A DNA stretch of 64,000 bases. Origin: Nephromyces sp. MM_2019 (lineage: Eukaryota > Apicomplexa > Aconoidasida > Nephromycida). The notes beneath the pieces were generated by a model. That model was not told the origin of the DNA. It worked only from the letters and a program-made list of their open reading frames with translations, and did no database searches. This document shows positions 24,050 through 39,000 of this stretch, in pieces. The stretch covers positions 48,763 through 112,762 of the forward strand of contig JADHZB010001957.1 of NCBI GenBank assembly GCA_015657535.1. The letters are read 5' to 3'. The position numbers and the translations under genes were made by a program. Every line of letters begins with the position of its first letter. Within the stretch, counting starts at the first letter, position 1.

Positions 24050-27000
24050 TCAATGTAAACGGTATAGATAACCTGTTCTCCTAGTCTTAAAATAGTCTAG
24101 ATTCACTAATTTCAAGCCGAAGGATGAGGCACTAACAAGTAAAGAACTTCCCGCCATAAGGATGCCGGCATAGAGAGGCGTCATAAATATGTTAAAAGGA
24201 TATAATACCCCCGCAGCCACAGGAATAGATATGAAGTTGAACGCACAAGCCCAAACAAGATTTAGGTAGATTAGCTTCATAGTAGACTTTGCAAGGTTGA
24301 ACAAAACCACTATATCGGATAGGCTGAAATCGGAAGCGAAAGTCAAAAGGTGAGAAATTTATCGCAAAGCAAATACTTACAAGGAGGAATACACAGAGTC
24401 AAACAAGCAAAAATAATACGAAAAGAACCCTAAAAAATTGAACTCTAATTATGGTGGGGAAGGAGGGAGAAGGAGGTGTATCAATAGAACAATTTTAAGC
24501 TGAAAAAATCAAGCGCGTTAACGATATTCGATGAAACAAAAATGGAACACATAAGTAAGTCCCAACCTCCAGAACCACTTGCCATCAACAAAAAAACCTG
24601 AAGAAACAGGATGCATGTAGGTATCTAACTTAAAACTTTCACTAGCATGACGCTGTTTGTAGAGTTATCTAGCAAAGAAATCAAAAGAATAGCACACACG
24701 CGCAATCTTACTAGACTGAAAAGATCTTCTCCACTTACCAGCTGGCTACAAATGCATAGATATAACAGGCAAACGTAGGCCTTAAACTAAGGCTATCTGA
24801 ATGAAATTGCATCGACTCACCGAGATTTAATCAGCACTACGTGAGCAGATTTCGCGGCTATGTCAGTACCAGAACGCATAGAAATACCTAGGTCAGCTGC
24901 AGAAAGCGCTAAACAGTCGTTAATACCATCTCCAATCATTCCAATACCTCCTATAAATAGTGTGTGCAATTTTAGAGTAAAAATCAGTATAATCAAAAGG
25001 TTTAAAGCCTCATCAGAATACATGCGAGCAAAAACCGAATAAAATCTTCATTATTTCATAGAGAGCCGCTTCTTCTGATTTCTATACATTTTTGGGAACA
25101 AAATCATCTAAAAATGATTCAAAAGACTGATGTTCTATACCAAATAGTTCTTAAAAAAGTTGCCATGAATTTGATAAGTATCATCATATAAGTAGACGGA
25201 CAGGAGAGGTATAGTTCACCCAAAATAATGTAGTATGTGGCAGAAAAAGATCAAAGAAGTTTTTTGTGAAGGTGGTGCTTATATAGTTTCGTTTATAATG
25301 AAAACTTTATTGACTTTTAAAACCAAGAAAAATTCATCTTCAATGCCTGCTTATCTTCAATGGGTAATATGTATCACCCGCTATATATCATAAAATATGA
25401 CCTTCCCTAACACACTATTTAAACTGTGTCTCTATTCTAGAACAGTGGATAAGGCGAGGTTCGAAGGTAAGCCAACTTGGTACAGGCTCATACACACAAA
25501 TTTGATGTCGAATAAAGCATTAAAACGTTCTGGTTCGCACACACACACACGAAGATAGATTCTTTGCCAGCTTATCAGATTCAGCCTTTAACTACCACAA
25601 CACACCAGCTCTACCAGCGAAACCCTGTTACACTTGAGCTGAAATTGAAGAAACTACGCTTTTGGTAGCCAGAACTTAGTCCTTTTTAAAGTCATGAAAA
25701 AGATATTTAGCATAAATAGCAGTCACACACAAGGCCATTAGCGCGAAGTTTTGCGTAAAATATAATATTCCACTATTTTTCAGCAAATTCTTCGCTGTTT
25801 TCCCTATATTACATAAATTTCAGGTTCTCCTAGAATACTCCAGAAGCAAATTACGGAATAAAATTAGCGAGAATGACCTTATACCTACTGTTTTCACACT
25901 CCGCTGCCCTCGTTGAAAGTACACCAAAAATTATACGCATCTTCACACGCACATACATACACACGCATACACCCACCACAAAAAACAAAGAAATCACTCC
26001 TACCATTCCCTTGGCTCTTCAGACGATAAACAAGTTGGGCTTTGTTAATTGGCAAGGCATTCGCAACCACACACGCAGGATGTATGCCTACATCGGCAGC
26101 TACTCTCTTAGCCACTGCCTCATTATCTCCGGTGCACATCCACACTCTAATGTTTTTTGCGTGTTTGAGTTCATGGAGGACTAATGCAGCGTCTGGTCTA
26201 ATCTCATCCTTCAATGCTACAGCTCCTATAGAAGATAGAGGACAATTTGTTTGAGATTTCAAACAAGATAAAGCAGGATATCTAACACACACGACACAAG
26301 CATAAAGGCCAAATGAAAAGCTGTAGGCAATGCAATGGTGGTCTGATGTACATACAGCCCATCAAAATGTAGATAATTCCTAAATCAACGAAGAAAAATG
26401 TTTAAAGATGAAGAAAAGCAAACTTCACCTGCAGCGTAGATTCCATACGGGAATAACAAGAAAGCACACATACACACACAAATGAGTATCGAATCAGGTG
26501 TCTAGAGCTAAACTGCCATACCTAGATATAAGTTGTTTGCCTTCAGAGACACCACTGTGCAGCCATTCTGCTCCATTTCTCTGACCCAGTTCTATCTCAT
26601 ACAAAAAGCAACAGACACAGGATGCTATGTAGAGTAGGCTGAAGATTCATTCAATACTTAGACAAGAAGGCAATTCCTGGGTTGAGAAAACGCCTATATA
26701 TATACATCTCAACTAGAATATCGACTCCTTAGAAAGCCTCTACTCTAGAAGAGTAGAGACATGCTCGATATTGTGGCAGACACTACCAGGATAGGGGTAG
26801 GATGATGCATAAAGAGAGGGAAAAAGGGAAGCAACTTATGAGTGTCGGGTGCAATCGTGGCAAAAGCCTCTGCGGAGCCTTTATTAGTGATTATTGAGTC
26901 AGAATATATGCAAGCACGCATATCGAGGTAATGACGCACACATCCATGCCAAGAGATTAACATAGACACGCATAACCAAGCCTATGTATAAGAAAATAAC

Positions 27001-30000
27001 ACAAATACAATAACTTGCTTATAGATACTCGTATAAAAAAGCCAATACACAGCAACACACACACAACTAAAAACATAGTAACACACATGCAACACATATA
27101 GCAACACACACACCAACACATATTGTAATAAACATGCAACATATATAGCAATACACATGCACACCCAACACATATAGTAACACACAACAAACGTAGTAAC
27201 ACGCACACATCAACAAACAGACATGAAAAAACACGCACAAAACCACATGACAACACACCAACACACACGCAAATGAATCCAAACACTTCAAAAGAGTAGA
27301 AACACATACAAAAGATTTTTTGAACATTCAGGCCTTGCTTCAAAGCTAGTCCCAACAAAATTATCATACACACACTAACCCATCAGAATGATAATGAAAT
27401 TTTTCTTTCAAATTTCCTCTTAAAAATATACAGAGGAAACACTATAACAAGCAATGCGATAGAAGATTATAACTAAAAGGGGGAATACGTGTGTACATGG
27501 CTTCTTTTTGAATCGCATATTCTAAAGCACACACATTCACGCCAGGAAATGCTTATGAAAATGATATGAAGACGAAGAAAAAGCTCCACATGACTCTCTG
27601 ATTATCACGCTCCCTGTGTGTTTTGGGCTTGAAAATATCATTTTTTCACCCATTGATGCCTTGAGACTAGGAAAAATCTATCTTCCAAGCATGAAGTACA
27701 TTAGAACGAAGCATAAGCTTCAACCTCTGAAGCTTAATGAAGAAAAAAAGTAGTCAACACATCCTCAGTATCTCAAAGAAATAAGGAAATATAAGGAAAA
27801 ATGGTGTTTAAAGCATATCAAAAGAAGCTTAAATCCTATAAGGAAGCTCAAAAAGCTTATTAAGAATAGAATAAGTCCAATAGTGAAGCTCTAAAAGCTT
27901 ATTGAAAAAATTTTAAACCTTCAAAGGTAAGCATATCTTTTCAAGCTTCAGACAGGAGAAATATCCCACAATTTTCACTTTTTCTTAATCTGTTTCAAAA
28001 ATTTGCTTCGTTAATTCCGTTTCACTCGGTGTTTCTCACTCTCATATATTTTTACAATTCTCTTCATTATTCTCTCTCATCCATGCACCTCAAAACAGTG
28101 TGTGTATTTATCGCAATTTTGACTAAAAAAGCAAATAAATTGAGTTTTTTCCGAGTTCAAGAGTATCCAAAAACCCTCTAGAAGCCTCTCTCAGAAACAG
28201 AAGGATTTCCATATTTTTTTCAAAATATCGTTAGTATTCACTCGATCTCTATATGCTTATGTACATATACATATATCTCTCTACCACCTCCTCTTCTACT
28301 TTTTGCTTCTCTCTTCTCCTCTTCTTCTTTCGTGGTTTCTCTCCCTCTCTTACTCACTCTCCTCCTCCTCCTCCTCCCAAAAAGCGCTTACCTCCAATAG
28401 AGCCTCCAAATTTTTCGCTTTGTCGTCCTCTTTACTCGCCCTCCCTGTAGCGAGGACCTCTATCCCATCATCTGCCTCCCTACAACACTTGACTACACAC
28501 TCATCCTGAGAATCTTCAGAGTTCTTCGCTTGAAGAAAAGAAAAATTTCCTGCTTTTAAGTGAACTCCTCTAATTTCACACTGAATTCCCTTACCGGGTA
28601 AGTTTTTATACTTTTCAGGAGAAAGGAGATCCGCGATATCTGTGTGTGAATAAAGCATACAATGGAGCAGACATAGCTAGCGTGATATATACGAAAAATC
28701 GGACGTTTCAAAGACCGAATGGGTAAGTGAAAGAACACGAGTAATGAAAGAGAACTCTGTGTGTAAATTCGTTTTAATACATGCCCTCTAGGAAGCGGTG
28801 TATTATGAAGAGGCTAGACACACTCTAAAGAGAGAGGAAGTGGTGTAGAGTTGAACTCAACAGAAAAAATTCAAAGAAATGCTCTGCGAAACATACTAGT
28901 TAAGAAAAAAGCATTGAAATTCGCAGTACGTAAAGTGTGCGAAAAAGTGGCACACACAAAACATACTTTTTTCGATTGAAATTACTAACATCTAAACTGC
29001 CAAACTAACACACACACAATTACATACGTATTCTCATCATTCGAGAAACTGAATCTCTCCGCTGCAAAACTATCATGAACATTCAGGAAGACCCCAGTCA
29101 CTCAAACATTAATCTCTCTACTCCCAAACGACACACACACACTCTCATCAATCCAGCATTCTTTTCATAGAAAAAAACCCTCAAAAACACAACAACGCTA
29201 CGCACAGACAGCAGGAATTACCAAATGTGGAGAGAGCAAACTTCTTCAGTGCTATGCCTATGGGATGCTCACTGACAGATTCAGCTGAAGCAAATAGCCA
29301 CCAAAATAAGTGTTTAGCACGATTTTCCTCAGAGGTTGCTGGGCAAAGATCAAAGCGCGAAAAGTTGGAAACATCATCATATCCAAACACACACATTTCT
29401 CTCTTTTCTTGCCTAGAAGAAGAAAGAAGCTGATCATCAGAGCCTAGTGGATATCGCTCAACTAAGCAAGAGTCCTCATCTTCATACCCTACAAGATGCT
29501 GGGTTTCATCACTATCGTCGCAGCAGCTTATATCAGTATCAATGACGCTCTCAGCTTTGCCCATGTGCGGAATTTTCTCATGTGCACGTAGGGGATGATG
29601 GGGAACAGGCAGGTCTTTAAAGAGCTCATAGAAAGCAGTCGAATTGCAGGCTATCACAGCAGCCGAACACACTTTGAACTCCCCTGAGAAGCAGCAGATT
29701 AAGAAGGTAGATGAAGTCGCAAAAGAAAAGAAAGAGGAGAAAAGAAGGAGGAGAAAGATAAAACAAAAAAAAGAAAAAAAGACTAAATAGCAAAAACAGG
29801 GGGTAAAGTATACATAATGATGAAAGCGAGCATTTGAAAATTCTGAAAAGAGCTCATTAATAGCCTTCTAAATACACACACCAACTAGTGTAAAGACCCA
29901 AAAAACAAAGGAGAATCATCACCCATCACTAAGAGCGTGAAATCGTCCACTCTTTTTGGAAAGAGGAAAAAAGACTAGATTCTAGCAAGCTCTAGCAAGA

Positions 30001-33000
30001 AAAATGGGAATTTACTTAACATGAAAGTATATCTATAATGGAACTTTTTCCAGCAGCACTAGGTGAAGCAATTAAGCCCATCAAAATATACCACAAACAC
30101 TCCATAAGCTACTTGAAAAAGCTGGAAAAGAAAATACCACACCCACAAAGAAAACACACTCCTCATTATGCAGCGTGTGTTACCGCTAAAAAAAGATACA
30201 CACGCACATACTGGAAAAAAATTGCGCAAAAAACGGGCTTATTGCACACACACACCAGCTACCCCAAAATCTTCACACTGCAAAAGGCAGAAAGAACACA
30301 CAGAAGAAAAATCGACCTTTCGTAGCAAAAAAATTTCAGAAAGCCACAAAAACATGAAATTGTGTGTGTGTGTACGTATTAACCGCATCAGGAAGACGAA
30401 CTTGCAGCCTAACACTAACACGCACATGCCTCGCTGCATAAGAATTATAGGTTAAATTCTTGCAAAAAAAGCAGATAATCTACGCACACATGATAACCTT
30501 TAGTTAAAGAGCCTGTCTTATCGAAGATAATATGCTTCATTTTCAACACACTTTCTATAGCAGCTCCATCCTTCACAATTATTCCACGCTTTGCCGCCAA
30601 TGCACTGGACACCATAATAGCAAAAGGTGTGGCTAAGCCTGCGATTAGGCATAAAAAACAACGGAAATCAACAAATTTACAGCATTTTCAAGCAAAAAAG
30701 AAGAAACGAAGAAAATCAGCGAAAAAACTAAAAAAAACATAAAATTTTTAGCAGAAAAAAATTGATGAGCAATAAACTGTAATTAAAAAAGAAACATACA
30801 AAAAGAAGCACACACACAGGGAGATAAACGAAAATAGAGACGCTTACACAGAGACACACCAATGCACCCATAAACACACACGAAAGACAGAGATTACACA
30901 CATATTATACACACAGTACACGCACAACACAAAAATATAAGAAAAAGTCACACACATACATACAGATAAAAAATAACTTCATGCATGTATACACATAAAA
31001 AAGCCTACACAAAGTAATACACATACACACACCAGCATATAAATACATACGCCAACAAATACAGAAGCGGATACATACTAAAAGATGCACACACACAGAC
31101 CAACAGACGCATACACACAGGCCAACACATGCACAGCAATAGAAGCACACACCAACAGAAGCACAAATCAACACATGAACACACACAGCAATATATACAC
31201 ACCCACCTGCACAACAACACGCACACACACCTGCATATACCCCAATCTATCCTTACCTAGCGCACACGGACAAGCGACCGCCAAAACAGAAACGCAAAAA
31301 TTCATTACAAAAACGATTTTTTCCAAGACTTCATTGAAGGGCATGTGCGTGCTAGAAAAGCACAGGAATTTGCCCTCATTTACTTCTTCTTCTTCTAATA
31401 TCTTCTTCATGAGAAGAAGAGGATGATGAACTGGAATTTCATTTGTCCAAACAATCTTCATCCACACCACAGCAGTAATCAAAGAAGCAATCAAAACGAA
31501 TGGAATGAATACCCTGAAGAGGAGGATAAACAAAAGGAGGAGAAAAAAGAAAACAAATTACCGGAAGGCACCCGTCAAGACACACACACATATAAGCAGG
31601 CTATACATACAGCAGTCTAGGCGGTTACACACTCACAAAGTTACACCCACACATATAAACGTAGAGAGGCACACATCCACAAAGTTACACCTAAACACAA
31701 GTATAGGGGTACAAACTCACAAACTTAGACCTACACATGCACAAATAGAGCTGTAAAAGCTCATAAAGGTACACTTACACACACACACCCCAAAATATAC
31801 AAATACACACGAGTATACACATTTAAATACGCATACACAGGAATACAGTACTACACACATAGTACAATGCACATATAAGCATCTAAATACACACCTATAA
31901 ATGCCTACACACAAGTGTATACCAGGAAATGCACATACATACACACCCACACACGCATACGCACACAAACACACATATACACTGGCATGGATACACCTAC
32001 ACACATACACACCTACAAACCCTGACACACGTGCAAACACCTACAATCACACTGGCATGCACACATACACACACACTCACGCTGCTATTTTGTCTGCAAT
32101 TCTTTGAAAAGAAATCTTGCTGTCTTTGAAGTTCCTAAGAAGCTTTAAGATCTGCCCTATAGTGCTTGAAGAACCTACTCGGGTTACTTTATATAACAAA
32201 ACGCCCGATTGGCAGAGACTCCCTCCTACTACCGCCGTTCCCATGATTTTCGTGATGGGAGAAGACTCACCAGTCAACATACTTTCATCAACATAGTTAA
32301 CACCCTGAATGGAGAAGGGGGTGTGGATAGAGAGGGGGTTGAAGATGTTTTGAGGAGCGGTTGAGAAGGGTTTGAGGAAAGGTAGAGGAGGGCATGAGGA
32401 GGTGCTGCGGGGGAGAAGGGATAGGCAGGGATGGAAAAAAATGAGAAGAATAAAGATGTTGAGCAGGAGGTAGTGATGAGGAGGGTAAGATAAAGAAGAC
32501 GGGCTGATAAAGCAAAAGAGGTAGCAGGCGATGAAGTAGAGAGAGAAGCTTATGAAAGAGGCGATAAAAAAGAAGAAAAAGACTATGAAAAGGCAAAATA
32601 GATGAAGCAGAAACAGAACAAATTAAGCGAAGTTCTCATATATTCTTACGTATAGTGTGTATATGCGAAGATGTATGATTTGAGGTCATACATACCCAAA
32701 TTTTCCTATTTTTTTCCATATTTTTTCCCATAATTTTTCCTATTTTGGAACATTCAAACTATCCATGGAAGTTTTCGCCACTATATTGTATACGCTCAGA
32801 GAATGAGATCGCGTAGAACACACAGCAGACTACGAGAAAACCACTCATATTAAGTTTAGGCTTAAATAGCTAGAATAACACTATTTTCTCAGCAAAACAT
32901 CGTGAAAAGCTGTTGAAAATAGGTAGTAGATCTTCTAAAAATAAAGAAAATTGAGATCCGCCTCAATTCATACAGAGGCTAAACCTTACGCTCAACAGGG

Positions 33001-36000
33001 CATATACAATAGCCTGATAGGACGTGAAACAAAGACAATGCCGTCACTAATCGTGTTCCATAAACACACAAACAAAAAAAAACAGAAAAAAAAACACACG
33101 TACACACAATCACACACATAAATAAAGTATAAAGCATAGATACCCTAAAAATCAAAACTTAACATATTTTTCACTACCTTCTAAAGGTTGTAAATAGCAA
33201 AACACTCTTGCTATTGCCCCAAAAAAAATATCATTATCCGAAATTATGCATAAACTCTAAAAAAATCAGCGCACACAGCCCACACATATCCCATCAATGT
33301 ACACACAACCCACACACACAAACCCTTCCCTTCACCCCAAAAAAAGTCTACCGAATTGATCTTCACACCATCTGAGGGTATCATTTCACCCGCTAAAACC
33401 TGCAAAACATCATCAACTTGAAGCATCTCAGCGGATAAGTGGCAAATCCCTCCAAATCCCACTTTTTCATCAGATCCTCCACCAGCAACAATTCGCTTAA
33501 ACAGAAGAATCCGCTTTTTAGATAGGAAAAAAGGGATTTCTCCTTCTTCTTCAAGTAAAAAACCCCCATTTTCTTCCTCCAAAAACTTCTTCTGAGAAGA
33601 GAGCTCCATCATTTCAAGGTCAAATTGACGGGATTCCCTCGATGATGAACGAAGAGTTACACCATCACCTTTTGATGGACTACACACATCAAGCTCAACG
33701 CTTAGGATCTTCTCTGCAAACTTACGCATTGAAGATTGCAAAAATACGCGGTTTTTGAAGATAGGAGAAGGTGCATCAAGTAGAGGTGTCTTGAAGTTCT
33801 CAAGGGTGGATGAATAGGGAAGATTTAAGGATTCTTCACTATACTTCTTCGGGGTTAGGGAATCATCTTTTTGTGTTCTGATGCGAAATCTTGAGCTTAA
33901 AGTTCCTAAAGTAATCGGAAAAAGGAGGGGGGGGAGAATCTAGGGGGTGGGAGGAAGAAGCGGAAAATAAATGAGCCCTCTACCTGCGTGGGTCTTGGAG
34001 GAGGGGGGAAAGAGTTGCTAGAGGAGGGAGCTTGGGTTTTGTTGTAGCATACATGGAGGTTTTTGTGGAGTACAGAGCATCATTAATGGATAAAAAAGAG
34101 TATTCTCGCACGCAAACGACGCGTTTATTAAATAGAAGAAATTATTTTTGAAAAAAACCAAAAAACACCCCCAAAATTGGATGCGGAGGAGCTTCAAACC
34201 GAGCAGCTCCCCATCTATGCGAATATATCACACACAACAAACAAACTCCCAACAGTTCACCTTTTTCGATAAAAATTTCACTCTCTCCAAACATCTTCAT
34301 TCCACAAAAAACAAGAGAAAAATCCCAGCAAAAACACATCAAAAGTAGCGAAACTACGGAAACAGCTCCAAAGTTCCCTCCAGAGGGATTAGGGAAAAGG
34401 AACTTCGTCACGAAATCTACTCATCTCCTAGAAGACTTTGAGAAAGGCCACACTTTCTTAAATTTGTCGCTACACGTACACCAGGTAAATATTCTATTAT
34501 TTCAAAGCCTTTATGCCCATTTCTCACGAAAAAAAGCAGTAAATACCAGTCTCATCAGCTTCGCAGTGATACTTGGCAGCAGGCAATGAATCAAAATAAT
34601 ACTGAAGATTGTTTGTCTTCATGGCATTCCCAGCCCTAACGCCTAAAAAAGCAGATGAAATCTGAATATCTTGTTCTTCAGGAAGCTTCTTCCCAGATTT
34701 AGCAAAGAAAGATGATTCACTGGGCAAAAATCTGGGAAAATGCGAAAGAATTTCCACTTCAGAATTAGCAGAATTTTCGCACTCTTCTGAAGGGTGAGGA
34801 GTGTTGGTAGGACAGCAGGCAGTGTGTTCTGGTGACTTTACCGAGTTCAATGGTAGAATTTCCACTGGCTTCACTGGCTGAATCTCTAAAAAAGCCTCAT
34901 GTTGGAGATTTCGCGAATCTTTGCCCCCAAATGATAAGTCCAACAGCAATTTCCTATTAAATTCGCCAGTTTCTCGGTAGGAATTTGGAGGGTTAGCATA
35001 GGATGCGAGTTTCTCCTTAGAATCATCACGTTTTAGCGTTGAAGATAGCAATTGTTCGAGATAATAACCCACAACAAGCCTAGATTTAGGATATCCTTGC
35101 ACCAAGAACGCCTTGTCTAACATCCGTATCGCACGCTTCTTCACTAAGGCCTCCAAAAACTTGCCAAGCAAAAGAATAGTGATAAGACCCGCTGAAGTCT
35201 CGAAGAACATTGGGGGATCTGTAATCATAAATGTATGAAAAGTAAAAGAATGCGTGTGGTCGTGTGAGTGTGTGGGAGTATGTGGGAACGTATGGGAGTG
35301 TATTTGTGCGCGTAAAAAAATTTCAAAAAGGCAGTAAAATGTGCCTCTCATTGTAGGAAACATAATGTAAGTCAACTCACTTCGTCTGAGCTGCATCTTC
35401 CCCACAAAAGCTTCTTCTTGGAAAGCTCTGAGGAAGCATAGTACCAAGATTCACTCAAAAATCACGAAAAAATTCACTCACTGTTTCCAAGCAAGCACAA
35501 AATGATATTGAAGTATCTACCACGATAAAAACTGAGCTAAACATACTGAAAAGCCAAAAATAAAGACACAAACACACAAAAAAGCACACCACAAGCCCCC
35601 TAAACAAACATACGCACACGTGCAGAATCATAAAAAGACCACCTCAATTTGTAGTTTCCCAACACTCCACCGATGCACACACACAAAAACCCCGAAAGCA
35701 CATCTTCAAACCTATTTTGGCTCCTTCTGAGACCACGAAAGATACGATTATCACCATGGCGAATGAGTAAGCAAAGCAAACGTTGGTAGCCAAAGAAACC
35801 AACAAATTCATGTCGGGAACTTTGCGTTTCATCGCATAGAAGGCAGACTGGTGGATTTTGTAGCCAAGGCAGTACGTCACTATAAAGCCTAGTATGGTGG
35901 AGATGAAGTGTAGGAGACTTAGGTTTCCTATTATGCGAATTTTATCCTGGAGGAAATATCGTGAAAGTTGCAGTTTTTAGCTATGAAGATGGAAAATTCA

Positions 36001-39000
36001 AAAGGAGGAAGAATGGATGTTTTTTTACATCAAAAAATTAAATCAAGAGAGTGCTTTTAGTGGAGATTTCTATGTAACTTGTATGAGGAGGGAGAAGAGC
36101 GAGAAAAAGAAGAGTTAGAACAAGACCCAGAATAAGAAGAGTTAGAACAAGAAGAGTTAGAAGAAGAAGAGATAGAAGAAGAGGAAAAAAAGTTAGAAGA
36201 CCAGGAGGAAGAAGAGTTCTAAGAAGAGGAAGAAGTCTTAATCCCGTCGGGAAAAAAGCAATTTTCAATGCATTAGCAATAAAGAGGGATCACACAGCGC
36301 ATGATATCGTTGTGGAAGCTCGAACAGATTCATGAGGTGCTTGGATGACCAGAAATATGTTATCCTTGATTTTAGGGTGCTCGATATTTTCTATCATAAT
36401 CAGCGTGTGGGGGATGGGGGTGACTGTGGGTGGAAGGGGGTAGCTATGTGTGCGTGTTGCAGTATCTGGTAGTGCATGAGAGAGTATCTGGGTGGGTGTG
36501 TGGGGGAAGCTGAATGTGCGTGTGGCGACAACTGGGTGTGCGCGTGGGGATAAGTTTATTCATATGGGTGCATCTACATATGCGTCTGGTGATATCTTTA
36601 TACGTAAGGGTATATCTACATGTGTGTGAAAATATCTGCATGTATATATTCCAACATCTGTGTGTATATTCGAAAACCTTCACACAGCTCCAAATACCTG
36701 CGTGTGCGCATAGATTTGCGCCTATATTGATGTAGTTCTCAAAGCTAACCGTTAAATAGCTATACTTGCAACTTGGGGTGTGTTTTCGGGTATATGCATA
36801 TGGGCATGCAAGAGCGGCTTCCATGAATATCAGTACCAGCCTTTCTAATGAGTGTGTGTGCGTGACTCCAGGCGTATGGGTGTGCACACGCAAAACAACT
36901 CAAACTTTCGCACACAAAGCTTGAAAATGCAGTTTTCTTCAGCTTATTCTACTAAAATCTCAAAGAACGTCGCTCTTCCACTACCATCCACCACCAACTT
37001 CCTACTGATAAAAGCAATGCATAATCAACTCACCAGGAATCCCATGCTCTCTGGCGGTATTATGTGTCCAGCAAAAAAGAGGTAGAAAGAAGGGAGAGCA
37101 GCTAATGCTACTCTGTTACGGAGAGAATCTGCGATTTCACTGTCATTTTCTGACTCAAACACACTAGCTGAATCAGGGCAGTGACTTACGTCAAGAGTTT
37201 CATCAAGAAATAGCGATAAAGCGATTTCTCTAGGCCCTAAAACAGTAAGAAGATGTGGGGAACACACATGGATGTAGAGTGTGGAGAAGCTTCAAAAAAA
37301 AAGGCTTGAATATTGAGTTTATTGAGGAGGATAAAGTATCAACTACTGGAGCCTTTTGAAGCAGAAGGAGAGAGGGCTTTGCAGTAGCAGAGTGAAGATT
37401 TCAGAAGGAAAATGTATCACCGTTTAGGAGTTGATAGAAACATCAACTATTAGGAATGATACACACGTCACACACATCACCTTTCAGCAATGATAGAAAC
37501 ACCACCTTTCCGGTATCGCACACATTACATTTTAGGTGATAGGAACAGCGCCTTTCTGGAATGATATACACACCAGCGTCCACGATTGATACACATTACC
37601 TTCCAGGAATCACAAACACCAACTTTCGGGAATCACAAACACCAACTTTCGGGAATCACACAAACCGTAACTCACTAAACCCGCAATCTCACCTAGCAAC
37701 GCAAAAACGCATCATAACAACTGTGTCAAGCAGAGAAAACTATGTGTGTGCGTAGTGTAAAAAGCTGTAAATCAAGCAAAAAAGAGCAAAGTTCCGCCTT
37801 CTTGTTTCGGTGAAGAGGTTTTTTCATCGCCATGCACACTCTTCTTCCTCATAAACTCAAAAACGCACAAAAAAGTATACAAAGATACCCAAAAACTTAC
37901 CAATTTCCATAGGATTGTAGAAAATTTGTAAATAATTTGATTTTTTCATACGCCAAAATGTAATGCCAGAGAGCCTGGAGAGATTTGAGTTGACAACGTA
38001 TTTTAGGTCTACTGGGATGCCAAAGTTCGTAGTCTGAAGACAGATACAGCAGAAAATGGGGAGTTTTTAAATGCTAATCATGAGGCAGTAGCGGGCTTTC
38101 ACAACTCAAAGCGACTGTGAAACCCCGAAAATTAAAGAAAGCAGAAGAATCCGCTGAAAAAGAGTGGAGAAAAAGCAAGAACTCAGCAAAATAAGCAAAG
38201 ACAAAGAGGAGGGAGGAGGTTCTCCAGGATGAAAAACAGGACTTTGTAACATTAAAAGATAGAAAAATACAAGCCAAATTACGCAGATATAGGCTTCAAG
38301 GTTGTAAAACTTCCTCTGCGTGCGTTACACTACTGCAATTGTCTAGAAAATGCAACACACAAACCACAAACACCGAAAAAAATCAGTTTCGCCACCTCGC
38401 AAATAATCAAAAAGTGAAAAAAGACTCGATATCTAGCGTACTAAGGAAGAGGCCCCTTTTAGGTTTGAAAATGTGAGAAGCAGCAATTAGATTTTCATCA
38501 AAGCTGGCAGCAGATGAGCAAACAAGAAGTTCAAAATTTCATCAAATATACCAGCAGACACACAAAAATATCTGCTTCTACTCGCTTAAGTGGCATCGCA
38601 AAAAAAGCTACTTCCTCACATACAAAACAAGTCGATGGAAAAAAATCTCTATTTTTACTCAAAACAGTGGGCTTTTCATCGCAACACACACTTATCACAG
38701 CTCTTCAGGCGTAATTTATGTATTCCTTCACTTTCATTCTACATTTCCACTGTGTTCGAAGGTTTTTTCTCTCTTCATGTAGAGCTTTTTCCTTTTTTGT
38801 TCCGAAAAAGATCTGCAAAACTCACCTGGCAAACCTTCAAATTTAGTAAAGCCTCTGCTTTGGGTTTTAAGTTCGAGTTCGTATCAACTTCCTCCACTGA
38901 TATCAGCTCAGCTTCATACCCAAGCAATTCCACCTGTCTTTTTAACTCTTCTTCAGTGATTTGAGAATTGAGGGGAGCCCTCACTATAGCATTTTCAAAT

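Noticed and set aside
26957..27373. Cys/Val-rich minus-strand frames
   Set aside because: They are translations of TG repeats inside an ATPase intron; the flanking exons join in phase without them.
30905..31228. Cys-rich frames resembling a secreted cysteine-rich protein
   Set aside because: They are microsatellite artefacts between the CPC and DKTGS exons.
34142..34411. 89-residue frame between ATPase exons
   Set aside because: The exons on each side already match in phase 1, and the frame has no family motif; treated as intron.
36038..36268. Leu/Pro-rich frame
   Set aside because: It is the pyrimidine strand of a polypurine tandem repeat.
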